DNA of 64,000 bases, taken from contig CM055106.1 in the NCBI GenBank assembly GCA_029204225.1, forward strand, positions 5,778,361 through 5,842,360. Direction: 5' to 3'. This stretch comes from Diphasiastrum complanatum. Taxonomy: Eukaryota > Streptophyta > Lycopodiopsida > Lycopodiales > Lycopodiaceae. This document shows positions 31,581-43,510 of the stretch, one piece after another. The translations under genes were made by a program, and so were the position numbers. Every line of letters begins with the position of its first letter. Positions within the stretch are counted from its first letter, which is position 1. The notes under the pieces are model-generated. The model was given only the letters and a program-made list of their open reading frames with translations, searched no databases and was not told the origin of the DNA.

Positions 31581-31744
31581 CTTTGTGTACGCAAGCCTTG
31601 AGCTTTTGTTGCTGATGAATAATGTTCTTATACTCTGTCTTCATATGGTGGGCACTGGGCAGTGAGTTGGATAGGGTAGGGTGGGTAGGAAGCCAATCCA
31701 AAGGAAAAAAAAGAGAGTAGAGAGTGAGATTTCGGCCCCAACCA

Positions 31745-31784
31745 ACCTGCTCCTGCTCCCACTCCTGTTCCTGTTCCTGTTCCT

Positions 31785-31816
<32 letters not shown>

Positions 31817-31818
31817 AT
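31745..31818. repeat. CTCCTG/TTCCTG hexanucleotide repeat
   Basis: About 12 imperfect copies of CTCCTG or TTCCTG. The Glu/Gln, Gly/Ala and Arg/Ser repeat frames predicted on the minus strand are translations of it. Confidence 0.85.
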
Positions 31819-32035
31819 ATGAAGACAAGAGTAGAAGGATAGAAGCAACAACTTTCTAGTCTTTGGTGATAATTCAAACTGCTTATTAACACAATAGCAC
31901 TTGCTCCTGCTCCAGGCTATGCTGCTATGGGATTCCCTCCTCCTTCAATGCATCATGTATGGCATCATCACAATCCCTTGGATCTCTCCGTTTCTCTCGC
32001 CCTCGCCCCCTCTTCCCCCCTTCCTCTCCTCTGCC

Positions 32036-32039
32036 CTGC

Positions 32040-32070
<31 letters not shown>

Positions 32071-32086
32071 TTCTCCCTCTCTCTGT
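32036..32086. repeat. (CT)n-rich tract
   Basis: A short CT microsatellite inside a longer pyrimidine-rich stretch (31985-32100). CT/GA tracts near 5' leaders are common in plants and could mark the promoter of the QWRF gene, but I see no TATA box to anchor this. Confidence 0.7.
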
Positions 32087-32514
32087 TTTTGTTGCCTTTG
32101 CTCTTTAGGGCGGATAGAAGCTAGGGTTTCACAAACCCTAAAAGCTAGTGACCGGAGACTTTCGGTTAAGCCGGTTGCTGGGTGAGATATGAGCACTGAA
32201 CCTACTTTTCATCGTTTAAAGCTTTCCAAAGCGATAATCGATGGTAACCGGCAGGTGCCAGCCAGGCCGGTTGCTGACTGAGATGTGACGCATGCAATTT
32301 TGAAACAAAGCCCAAACGTCTTTATTACAACATCAATATCGAAGAAGTCGAATAGCTTTACAAGTGCTGGGGCGCCCTAAAATTTAGGGCTAAAGAACCT
32401 AATTTAGAGCTCAAAATTGGAAGTATGCAAATGAATTAGAGAAAAAAAAAAGCTCTAAACCATCTTTTGCACCATAGACCTTTAAACCCAATTCAAAATG
32501 ACATTTGAATTTGG

Positions 32515-32775
32515 CTTGGCTTTACGACATAATCGTAAATTTACGACCGCTTTACCGGGAGCAAAGGTCACCAAAAAGATCATTCTCAAATATTGATTCC
32601 AACTCAAATATATGTGGTGGGCAATGCTCCGACCTAGTCGATGCTTGGCTTTACAACATAATCGTAAATTTACGACCGCTTTACCGGGAGCAAAGGTCAC
32701 CAAAAAGATCATTCCCCAATATTGATTCTCACTCAAATATATGTGGTGGGCAATGCTCCCTGACCTAGTTGATGC
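32515..32775. repeat. Tandem duplication of a 128-bp unit
   Basis: GCTTGGCTTTACGACATAAT at 32515 recurs at 32643, and the two copies stay near-identical over their full length (for example AAATATATGTGGTGGGCAAT). Few differences, so a fairly recent duplication. Confidence 0.9.
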
Positions 32776-34380
32776 TTGTAAGATAATTCTCTAAAGACAC
32801 GAAACATACTCGTTTTAGTTCCAACAAGCTTTTGTCTAGAATCAAAGCTTAAAAGCATGTCCGTCCTACACGCTAAATCCATCCTCCAATTTTGATGGTT
32901 TCTTAAAAAACGTCTTGCTCAAATCTTTTGGCTTTTCTTTTATCATGATTTCGTTATCTCAAAAATTATAAGAGTAGACATTGATAATGAGTTTGCTACA
33001 ATGACTCTCTTTTTTTCTCTTGTGTGCTCATTACCATGACGAACTCATGACCTCAACAAAGGATATCGTAAGCAGCTCACGAGTCACTACTTACCTCAAG
33101 ATTGTTAGCTCATCCTACAAAATTTGTTACATGTGTCATAGTAGGGCATAGTAGCTAATCGTTAATGGCTACTTTGACCTTCCAACTTATATACTATATT
33201 ATATTAGTGTGTCATGCTAATTATATACATAAAAATGGTAAAGACTAAGACATTTTGAGAAATATATATGCACAAACATGTATAGTTATAACTTTTATGT
33301 TGGATGGCCTTATAATCTACGCAAAGTCCAATTTTGTAGACTTTAAAAACTTACAAAAAAAATCATGAGAGTCAGGCTTTAAATTAAGTGGGCTTCTTCT
33401 GTCAATGGGTATTGCGCATTTGCAAGCTTGAGAACTTTGCCTAGTTAGCCCACGCTCTTTTCTTTGACAAGATAATTGATTGTTTTTCTCCCATCTCTCA
33501 ACATGGTCGTGGTTTTACCTCTCCAACTTTAGGCTTGCATCAATTTTCTACTTAAAAGTATGTATCAAAAGCTAGACCCTTTCAGTTTTCAATGGCTTTC
33601 TTGCTACTTGCGAAATGGCTGGTTGTATGTGAAATCAATTGATTGGTTAATTGAGTCTATCAGTTCTTCGTTACCACGAGTTCCACCCTCAAAGGGCCAT
33701 ACTCCATTGGCTTGGACTTTGCAAGCTTGCATTGCCTTTCATGTTGGGAATTGTGAGTAATAAACCACTTATCGGCAAGAAATCGATTTAGATTAGATCT
33801 TGAAAAGCATGTTAAGTTCTCGTAGATTATCAATTTCAGTATAAAATTTTAAAAAATAAAATTTAGTCATCTATGACAACCATTTGAATGATCTTTGAGG
33901 TGTTTGAGATAGCCATGGAAATCGCTGATTTCTCATATAAAATTTGCTTACAAAATCATTAATTCAAAACAGCGGCACAAATATACTTCTGCCTAACTCA
34001 TCATTCATATAGATTGAAATTAAAATTGAAAGTGGAAAAGCTCATTGAACTTCTATGTATAAAAACAAAGAATGAAACTCTAATATGAACAAATTAACAA
34101 TCAAATCTTAAAAGTAGAATGCTACATGTAGAATCAGCCAACAACATTACAGTAAATATTGATGTGATTATGTATAATGATTCATTTTAACAATTAGCTA
34201 AACTTGTAGCTAATTAATGCGCGAGATTATTTATAATAGTCACATTGAAGATCTAATGTACATAATCCTTGAAACCTATTTTTTGGTTGTGAGCACACTT
34301 TTTTTGTAAAAATGCAAGTTGTACAACATTTTTGCAAATATTAGGTTTATCCCAAATTTCTTGAAAATGAAAAATAACGC
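32776..34380. other. AT-rich stretch, no gene recognised
   Basis: Only short frames without motifs. The 66-codon frame at 33560 is not supported. Nothing else seen. Confidence 0.5.
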
Positions 34381-34409
34381 ATTTTAATTTTTGTTCAAAA
34401 ATGTGGCAA

Positions 34410-34745
34410 TCATGATACTAAGGGCAGTTGCATGAGTCATCACCCTTAGCTAAGATCAATGCTCTCAATAAGGTGCAAAAGGTGCATCTAAGAAAATGCA
34501 ACACAACGTGGTAATAGGGCCAATCACATAAGTCGTTACCCCTCATTGAAGTTTTTGCCCTCCAAAAATGGGAGAGGGTGCGATAATCAGGACAGTGACT
34601 TATGCGACTGCCCTTCACTAAAGTCGTTGTCCTTCCGAAAATGCAATTGTGAGGGCAATCGCATTAGTCGATGTCCTTCACTAAAGACATTTGCCTTAAT
34701 AAAATGTGATATGGTGCGATACTAACGACAGACACATTTTTTGTA
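34410..34745. repeat. Degenerate tandem repeat
   Basis: Four loose copies of GGGCA-T-GCAT-AGTCG-T-CCCTTC-CTAA, starting about 34425, 34516, 34590 and 34652. Each carries a purine/pyrimidine mix ending in AAAATG. Spacing is irregular (60-90 bp). Confidence 0.45.
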
Positions 34746-35102
34746 CTTGTGACAGCCACAAAAAGTGTCTAATGTGAAGATTTTGTTAATCACTAAGATC
34801 CAAAATCATCTCTTGATCTTTGGTTATGGAAGACAACACAATTAGCACCATTGGCAATGTAGAAAATCAACATGTACTTGATGAAAGAGATGCAAACTCA
34901 ACAAGATCTTGGTCAAACATCAAATATATGAAATAATGAAGTTGTTGTTCGTACAATAACACTAAGGTACTATATTTCACACGTGTAGATCCAACACACA
35001 ACATAAAATTGCATTCTACACACAAGATTGCAAGATTTCATCACTATAGTGCACCAATGGATAGATGAACCCAAGAGAACTCATGTATAAGCATGAAATG
35101 AG

Positions 35103-35205
<103 letters not shown>

Positions 35206-36205
35206 ATGTTCTCCCATGTTTGTATACTATACTATTTATAATAGGTCTATGCCCTATTTTGAATGTGGTTTCCCTTCGTAGAAACTTCTAGATCCAAAAC
35301 CCTACTCACAACATGCACTAGATTCAATGTACCAATCATTCAAATTTGAATGGATCCAAACTCACCTACTTACGTTCCCTCACTTTCCAAAAGTGGTAAT
35401 TCAAAAACATTTAGACTAAAGTAACTTTGAAATGTCTATCTCTAAGTCTAAAATGCATATCGGCCTCAATTGCCAAATACAAAAGATCAAACTAGTTGAC
35501 AATTTCTGGCACTCCCTTAGTTTTGGCATAGTTTTAACCATAGAACTTTGATCCAACTCTAGAATGATCTCCATCCTAAGTGTAGATCTCTTCTCTAAAG
35601 TTCTAAAGTAATTTCCATAATTGATTTAGAGAATAGTGTCCAAATTGGATGTTTCACTATCTCTTACATCAATTTTACACATCAAGATATAACTAGAACA
35701 TGAAGAACCAAATAGAATGTAAATGAAATTATTTCACCATGCTTCCAACTCTGAAATCTCTAGAAATCAATAAATGTGTGTATGACCACTTACTTACTTG
35801 TCTCCTCCATCTTTGTCATTTCTTGATATGTCTCCACCATAAAACTCCATGAATGAGCCTCCATCTCCATCTTGCCACAAGATATCATCAACACTTGATG
35901 AGTTGGCCATGAATGAGTGACATAATTAACCTCCATTAGCTTCATTTCCAAGAATGCTAGTACAACTCCAACAATAAGATATTGCAAGACAATGTAGCTA
36001 GTTTCAACATTCACATGAAATAGCTTAAACATGAGATAGAACAAGTAAAGTAAACTTGAACAACACTTCCTTTCTGTTCTTTTGACCTAGAAGACATCAA
36101 AAACATATCATCATTTGAGTTCTGATCACCAATACCATCCTCATCAAAAGTGAAATTGCCTTGATTTTCTCCTTGATCTCTCTTCTTCTTGTAGCAATCA
36201 CTAGC

Positions 36206-36208
<3 letters not shown>

Positions 36209-36244
<36 letters not shown>
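36209..36244. repeat. (GA)n microsatellite
   Basis: About 36 bp of GA before the second copy of the internal direct repeat. Confidence 0.97.
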
Positions 36245-36249
<5 letters not shown>

Positions 36250-37281
36250 TGTTCCCCCACCCTTGTACACTATTTATAGCAGGTCTATGCCCTATTTTAA
36301 ATGTGGTTTCCTTCCATAGAAACTTCTAGATCCAAAACCCTACTCACAATATGGACTAGATTCAATGTACCAATCATTCAAATTTGAATGGGTCCAAACT
36401 CACCTACTTACTTTCCCTCACTTTCCAAAAGTGGTATTTCAAAAACATGTAGACTAAAATAACTTTGAAATGTCTATCTCTAAGTCTAAAATGCATATTG
36501 GCCTCAATTGCAAAATACAAAAGATCAAACTAGTTGACAATTTCTCACATTTAAGTCACAAAATCAGATAGTTGGGAATTTGCAAGACCTACAACCAACT
36601 TCGTATATATCGGTAGATTGTGCGACTTTGCATGTAATGTTGTAATCTGTTAGTGTGAGTAAAATTGTCGGTTTGCAAACTACTGCTTTAGACAATAGTA
36701 ATTCTGCAATCTTTTCCTTTTTTGTTGGATTAGAACATGGAGCTGTAAGATTAGATTCCAAAATTTCAAGGATTTACCTTTCCTGTGAAAGGCTAAATCT
36801 AATAAATGTCTCATGATAATCTACATACATTTGCTCTCTCTCATCTCATTCATGTTTATACATTAGTTCTGTTTTGATTCATTTATCCATTGGTGCACTA
36901 TAGTGTTGATATCTTGCAATTTTGTGTGTAGAATGCAATTGTATGGTGTGAAATACAGTACCTTACTTTTATTGTATGGACAACAACTTCATTTTATCAT
37001 ATATTTGATATTTGATCAAGATCTTATTGAGTTTGCATCTTCTATGTGTAGTAGATGTTAGATTTCTACATTGTCAATGGTGCTAGATGTGTTGTCATTC
37101 ATAACCAAAGATCAAAGGGACATATCGGATCTTAAGGATCTGATATTTCTTCACATGACCTTCTCCTTTTAGGACTTTCTGACGAGTGCAATAGAGGCTC
37201 AAATTATGTCATAATAGCTAATATGTCGATGATTTCCTAATCATCAAAAATTCGAATCACTTGATGAGAAGATGTCGGGTT

Positions 37282-37560
37282 GTTACCAATCCATTGCACC
37301 TGGAAACCATCACATTCAACTTTTACAAACTACATGATTTGTTGTGAAAACCATCAACAATCACTTTATAGCCCTACTTCACATCCTTGACTTGACTAAA
37401 CTCAACTTTAAAAGATGTGGTTGTTACCAATCCATTGCACCTAGAAAACATCGCATTCAACTTGTACAAACCACTTGATTTGTTGCAAAAACAATCAACA
37501 ATCACTTTATAGCCCTGCTTCACATCCTTGACTTGACTAAGCTCAACCTTTAGCATGTGA
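37282..37560 (-). repeat. Tandem duplication of about 145 bp, possible copia remnant
   Basis: TTGTTACCAATCCATTGCAC at about 37275 recurs at 37423, and the rest of the unit follows (TCACTTTATAGCCCT, CATCCTTGACTTGACTAA). The minus strand translates to VELSQVKDVKQGYKVIVDCF and NKSSGLYKLNAM, which loosely resembles the region before integrase in copia proteins. The resemblance is weak. Confidence 0.5.
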
Positions 37561-37859
37561 TCAGTCATCATTTCGACAGAAATCAAACTTTCTTGCATGG
37601 TTACATACAAGACATTTTTTTTACCTTGATCTACCCATTAGGATAACGAGGGCTCTCAGAATCTTGCCTTTTGTAAGGTATATTTTTAAATACGTTAGAA
37701 ACTACATAATGGTGCACTTGTTCTTGTGCAAAAGTGTCAATAAGTGTAAACACACCAAGATTGTTAGAAGCATCGATTTGTTTAATTGATACCAAATGTG
37801 CCTTGAAGCACATATGAATTCCTCCAAATATCCCATTGGTAGTGTATTGATTCAACTAG

Positions 37860-38455
37860 GAGAGTTTAAAGAGTACCTAATGTACTTTGCTAGTTGATAA
37901 CTATACAACTGGCCCTAAGCAAGAGATTCTAGTCATGGTTCATATCATTGAGAAATACAATTCCTTTGCATTCTTCTTGTTGACCATCATGCCGCTTTAT
38001 GTCATTTGACCATGTATGACTATTAGAATCACCCGATAGTAGCTACTACCAAAAGAATTTCAATTCTGGATCATTATACGAAAGAAAGAAAGAAAAAACT
38101 ATCTTGTATATCACTTATCAAAGATCTATAATGTGCACTCAATTAATATCAAATGAATTGTCTAATGACAAGAAGATTGCTTCTAGAGATAAATAAGGTA
38201 GATTAATGAATGCTAATTTTAGAATCTACTTTAATAATGGGCCAACCTTAGGAGTCTTAGATAGGTCTTCAACGTAGATGTGTACTACCTAACAAGATGA
38301 AATCCATTGTGCAATTAACTCATCAAGGACTAGGAGGTGGATAGTTGGACACTAAATGGACCACGGGAGAGTTCTCTAAGGAGAATTTTGATGGCCAACC
38401 CTTTACAAGGATGTCTATTAATCTATCGAATCTTGTGTGCCAATGAATATGAAAG
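37860..38455. other. No gene recognised
   Basis: AT-rich, possibly the decayed upstream part of the gypsy integrase that follows. No motif seen. Confidence 0.35.
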
Positions 38456-38499
38456 ACACAAGAATCAGATCAGATACCTTTATGATATGTAATACCTTA

Positions 38500-39400
38500 G
38501 TCGACAAGTGGTATATTCACTTCATCGATCCATTATGAAAAGTGGAGTATCGACTTCATTGGTCCGATATGTCCTACTAGTAGCTATAACCCATCCAAAT
38601 ATATATAGTAGCTACAAACTATCTTACCAAGTGGGTGGAAGGTAAAGTGGTTAGGAAGCAAATTCCAAGACCACAACATGTTTCATCTATAAAAATATCT
38701 TAACCCAATATGGATGTCCAATAGGATTAGTAGGTGATTTTGAAACCACTTCATGAACACAAAGATTACTCATCTTCTTCCCTCCTACCTAGTTGCTCAC
38801 AAAAAAAGCTCCCCATCAATGGCCAAGCTGAATCATTCATTCAAACTATTTGTGCAGTCCTAACTAAGATGATCAAGGCTAGCTAAACAGACTGGGAATA
38901 TAAGTTTCAAGTAGCCGTATTGGCTTTCCTAACCACATATAAAGCTAGTATGTACCAAACTCTCTTCTAGCTCGTATATGGCCAAGAAGCCATAATGGCT
39001 ATCAAATTCATAAATTTTTAGTCTCATAATAGCAATGGAAGAGAGAGATGAAGAGAAATCATTGAAAAAGTGACTAAAGAATCTCACGAAACTTCATGAG
39101 ATGAGATTTTTGTTTATATAGACAATGCTGATTGCAAAAATAGGAGGAAGGCATGGCATGACTGCAACCTACAAAAAAAGTACTTAGAAAAAGGAGAGCT
39201 GGCTTGTTATACAATGCCAAGCCTCCCAAGAAAAGTTGAAATCTAGAGGAGAAGACCCTTACAAAGTAGTTAAAATTAGAATACCTAGTGGATTTCCTAA
39301 GTTATGGGTATGTAGATATTATACACTTGATTACAAGTTTCTATCAAATGGCTTATCTTTCATCTTATACCTCTAATTTGCCAAAACAGAAAATGGGAAG
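38500..39400 (+). pseudogene. Ty3/gypsy integrase remnant
   Basis: Plus-strand translation in changing frames gives KWSIDFIGPI (first catalytic Asp, 38540), YLTKWVEGK, and INGQAESFIQTICAVLTKM (Glu region, about 38815). Then come DWEYKFQVAVLAFLTTYKAS and LVYGQEAIM at 38890-39000. These are the integrase core and the block after it in gypsy elements. More than ten stops or shifts are present. No LTR or RT was found attached. Confidence 0.7.
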
Positions 39401-39865
39401 GCCTGAGCTGCAAGGAAGGCCCGAGCCTTCCCCTGCGTAATGCTGGGGTGCGAGGGTGCTGATTCTAGCAGAATCAGCTTACTAATCCAGCTGTCATGGT
39501 GGATTCCACCAGAATGTCTTAGTAAGACAGCTGGATTTTGCAAATACAAATTCTGATAAAAATTGTGCTGCTGGAGATGCTAAACACAAAGAAAACCAGA
39601 GCACACAACATATAAATAGCCTTCTCTCTCTTTGTAAGGCCAACCAGAAGAAGCTTGTAGAAGAAGTCATCCGATAACTTGTAAAAAAAGCCAACGTGAA
39701 TCACGTCCATTGGATCATAACTAACATATCTTGACCATCTACTATAAACCATGTGGAACTTAAAGGGGTGCTTCTTTGTGAAACCCTTCATTAAAGAGTA
39801 TATCAACCAAGCATGTTGTAAAAAGATTATTACTAGTGAGAAGGAATAACATTAGATACTACCCA

Positions 39866-39868
<3 letters not shown>

Positions 39869-39921
<53 letters not shown>
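39869..39921. repeat. (GA)n microsatellite
   Basis: About 53 bp of GA. Confidence 0.97.
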
Positions 39922-39925
<4 letters not shown>

Positions 39926-40039
39926 CACCAAATTGTCCCGCAGTTTAGTGAATCCCTCGGGGACAGTTAGCTCTCCCCTCTCCCAAGGGAAAGCTAACTA
40001 CCCGCCAAGAGACTGTCAATATTGTCAGGTAGGTCGTAA

Positions 40040-40860
40040 GATAACCATGCATTTTATTAATGAAGTATAGTCTGCTTCTCAAGAAACCATTTTTCTCAAA
40101 AGCATTGATTAAGGTAAGTACTTCCTTGGGGAAAATTTCTTGTTTGTTGCAACAATACATGGCTGCAATGACTTGAGAAATGATAACTTTGTGTGAATTG
40201 TTGAATGGGTCTATTGGACAAGAGATGTATATACTGCAAAAAATGAACTAAAGGTAGCTCAATCCTTTTGTTGTATTTGGAGAGGTGTGTGATTTTGGTG
40301 ACAGGATCGAAACGGGTAGTGATGTTCGTGAAATTTATCGTATGTCCATTGTCAGTATTACTATCGATTTCCAAATACTCCAAGGGATAAATCCAAAAAG
40401 GATTATCGACTGATCTTATTTGAGACTTATCTAAAAAAGTTTGACATGAGAATTGTTGATAAAACATATGTCATCTATGTATCTAAATGAATATTTGAAG
40501 GCATTCATGAAGGTTGTTTGCCCGAGTCAAGCAAGTCTTTCAATGAATTGTATTTCAAAAAAGGATAAGTACCAATTACACCACATAGGTGAGCATGAAA
40601 ATCCCATTGGTATGCCACATACTTGTTGCTAAGTATGATCACCAAGTTTGACAATACAATTATCAATCAGAAAAGAATTCAATGCACAAATAACATCCAC
40701 ACTTATGAGTTTCCATTTGTCGGAAAGCTTTTTTGACCAGGACTTTTCCAAACAACCATGTGTATCGAAGTTGAGTACTTTTAGCTTGTTTGAAGGTTGT
40801 GTGAGAAATATCAACTAGTTTAGTCATGTTATGCATTTTAGACTTAGAGATAAACATTTT
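40040..40860 (-). pseudogene. PLE-2: second Penelope-like reverse transcriptase fragment
   Basis: On the minus strand, in slightly broken frames: IDNCIVKLGDHT, a stop, then QQVCGIPMGFHAHLC (motif B, about 40595-40660); RYIDDICFINNSHVK (motif C, about 40465-40500); and WIYPLEYLEIDSNTDNGHTI followed by KRIELPLVHFLQYIHLLSNR (40200-40400). GIPMG, YIDD and the IYP-E-L-LE block after YIDD are typical of Penelope-like RTs. The sequence differs from PLE-1, so it is another family. The N-terminal region and any endonuclease are not seen, and the fragment ends near the copia-3 LTR. Confidence 0.65.
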
Positions 40861-40932
40861 GAAGTTATTTTAGTCTAAGTTCATTTAAATTACTACTTTT
40901 AGAAAGTGTGAAAAAAGTAGGTAGGTCAAGTT

Positions 40933-42895
40933 TGTTGGATTTATTTCCTCTAGTCACCTAAATCCCATTTTTAATTTGCCTCCATTCATGCTGCATAATT
41001 ACTCGCATTGTCGCGCAGTCTGCATATTCACATGCAAATTCTCACAGGCGATGAGACGAAAAGCAAAGGCTGACGTCACACCCTCTTCACGCTCATGTAG
41101 CTGCGCTAACAAACTGGACGACGACTGCAGCTACCCACAATCTCCTACAGACAGCACATCCATCCTGTACTTTCTTCATCTACACATCTATAACATTATG
41201 TATATATTGAATACCATTTGCGTATTCATCAACGAAGATCAACAAAGCAAGAAGTTAGTAAGCGAGAAAGAATGAAGAACAGAAGTTTATCAGAGATAGA
41301 CAAAAGTAGATGCTCTGTGCATTGATTTTTTAATTTGTCAGCAATAAGGTTTCGTTTCTTTTTGCATTTTGAATAAGCTTCGTAGGGCACGTGGTTTCGT
41401 CCACTACTGTCTTGTGCTCTACCACATTATTGACATGTATACTTGATATACTTAATCTGATACAGTTCTTTGTTCTACATTCAGTTTTGTGTTAATATTG
41501 TTATGCTTATTATTCATTTTGTCTGATCTTTCTAGTTGCTCTTTCTAGTAATAGACGACTAAGATTTAGTCTTGTCTTTCGCGAATGTTTCGTGACTAAT
41601 TATCATTCGAGCACTGTCTAGCTCTTCGCAAATCATTCGCGACACATCATTTGTCTAGCTATTCACGACAAATTATTCTTCTAACACTTCGTTCATTAAT
41701 GTTTGGCTACGTAATCAAGAACGACCGTGATTTCCATCACCAACGTTTTGTTCGTTCTGATAGGCATAGTCATGCTTTCATAGAGAGTCGCATAGCTCGT
41801 TCCGTTGTGCACGAACAATTTTTGTTCGAGTTTGTTTCTCGTTCGAGTTCGTTTCTCATTCATGTTTCGTTTTTCATTCGTGTTTGTCTTACCCCTCTTA
41901 GCTAGATTTTTTTTTTTATATACAACACCTTTCTCAACTCTCGTTACTCTCCCTCTCTCCAACATGGTATCAAAGCTATTTTCATAGCTTGATAAGCTTC
42001 CACAGTACAAGACTCTACTAGCCGATAGAGTAATTGTTTTCTTGTTCTGTATTTCAGCATCAGATTTTCATACTTAAGTCACTGATAGTTTCTCCTATCA
42101 CTTAGACTAATTCCTCCACATGGATTCCCAAGGAAAAGCCAGTCCTATCATGGACAAGCTTGATGGAGCCAATTACCATCTATGGAAATTTAAGATGAAA
42201 ATTGTACTAATGGCTAAAGAATTGTAAGACGTTGTTACAGGTGCAGAAGGGAAACCCGATGCAGACGACACAACAATCGCCAGATGGATGCTGAAGGATG
42301 GTAAGGCTTTCGCGCTGATCATCCTCAACATCACGGATACCCAGATTGGCCATGTATCTGCTAAGACAAATGACCACTGTCGGATCTGTCTTTGATGATC
42401 AAGACGCAGTGATGCAACTGCTTACAAGCTTGCCAAGCTCTTACGACAGTTGGGTGATGATCATCACGACTCATCCAGAATTGACTCTTTCGAGAGTCAT
42501 TACTATGTTGTTGCAAGAAGACATGCGGAGGAACGAAGCCTCAAGTTTCTCATCTAATTTTCACGCCTTGTACACCAACAAGAACACGACAAAGCAGAAG
42601 AAGAAGGAGAAAGGCCCGAAGCAATCAAAGCCAGACCAGAAACCAGCTCAGCACAAGGAACAGCCGAATCCGCAGACAAAGAAGTTGTTCTACAAATACT
42701 GCAAACGAAACAACCACGAAATACAAGACCGCTGAATACTTCAAGCAAAGAACAACAACAAGGGGCAGTCGAATCAAGTGGCAAATGCAGCTGCAGAAGC
42801 TCCACAACCTATTCAAGAATTGGATCATGATGTCTTCATGACCAGCCATCAAGGAGCATATGGCGACAGTTCTTGGTTCCTAGATTCCGGGGCTA
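40933..42895 (+). mobile_element. Ty1/copia element copia-3, 5' part only
   Basis: A putative 5' LTR (40933-41964, starting TGTTGGATTT and ending CTCTCCAACA) is followed directly by a tRNA-Met PBS (TGGTATCAAAGC, 41965-41976), gag and the first residues of protease (SSWFLDSGA). The element then stops where chromovirus-type gypsy DNA begins. The LTR start is inferred from TG and length only, because no second LTR is present in the window. Confidence 0.65.
42120..42895 (+). pseudogene. copia-3 gag and start of protease
   Basis: ATG 42120 gives MDSQGKASPIMDKLDGANYH then LWKFKMKIVLMAKEL, a stop, and DVVTGAEGKPDADDT. After a frame change the 129-codon frame 42346-42735 reads LLTSLPSSYDSWVMIITTHP (gag UBN2 domain). 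A Lys/Gln-rich linker follows, then KYCKRNNHEIQD, the nucleocapsid knuckle with the first Cys changed to Tyr. Protease WFLDSGA closes the remnant. Confidence 0.75.
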
Positions 42896-42909
42896 TAAAG
42901 ATCACCAAA

Positions 42910-43382
42910 TGAAGATCTAACTAGATCATGTTGCAAAACAACCAAAAGGACACCTGTGGAGCAAAACCACCCATCCAAACCTAGATCCCTCTTGGAGTTT
43001 CCTCCTGGACCTAGCCCCCAAGCCATAGTGAAGAACCTAAGAGAGAGGAGGAGAAACATACTCAAGAAACTGAATTTCCAATAGGAAGATGGGCGAGTTT
43101 CCACTAGACTTATTCTCCTCAAGAGAGAGAGAATATTCTCTTTAAGATCCCCATGCAACCCATATTGAGCTATTGACCTCCTATTATTGCATAAAAACAG
43201 TCATTCACTATGCATGTGCTCCTATGTCCAATTATAGGTCTGGGCCCTCATATGATTATTAATCATTTTACAAGCCAAGCCCGGAATGACGAGGCATAAC
43301 CAATAACCATATACACCTGGAGTGACCGGCTATCCACATCAAGAATTATTCCGATTCCCTTTTACAGGACATGGACGTAACA
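42910..43382 (-). repeat. Putative 3' LTR of a chromovirus-like gypsy element
   Basis: On the minus strand it would run from TGTTACGTCC to AGATCTTCA (473 bp). It is preceded by a purine-rich AAAGAGGGAAGAA and by the C-terminus of a chromodomain-type pol. No second copy of the LTR was found, so the outer end is tentative. Confidence 0.5.
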
Positions 43383-43510
43383 TTCTTCCCTCTTTAAACC
43401 AGTTCTGTCCTCAGAACAAGTAGCTAGGGAGAATCCAATTTGTATGCTTTTAACTCTTCCCATGAATCATTATCCTCAATTTGACCAACCAACTTAAGCA
43501 AGCACACAAG
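43383..43510 (-). pseudogene. Chromovirus-like pol C-terminus (chromodomain end)
   Basis: The minus strand reads, in broken frames, EDNDSWEELKAYKL and EDRTGLKRGKNVT. This has the shape of the plant chromovirus chromodomain ending (…W-GL-EDATWE…, then FEDK---GG-NVT). Frameshifts separate the two halves. Confidence 0.5.

Noticed and set aside
31531-31892. Glu-Gln, Gly-Ala and Arg-Ser repeat proteins
   Set aside because: Three readings of one CTCCTG hexanucleotide repeat.
33560-33760. 66-codon frame on the plus strand
   Set aside because: No motif, no splice support, AT-rich surroundings.
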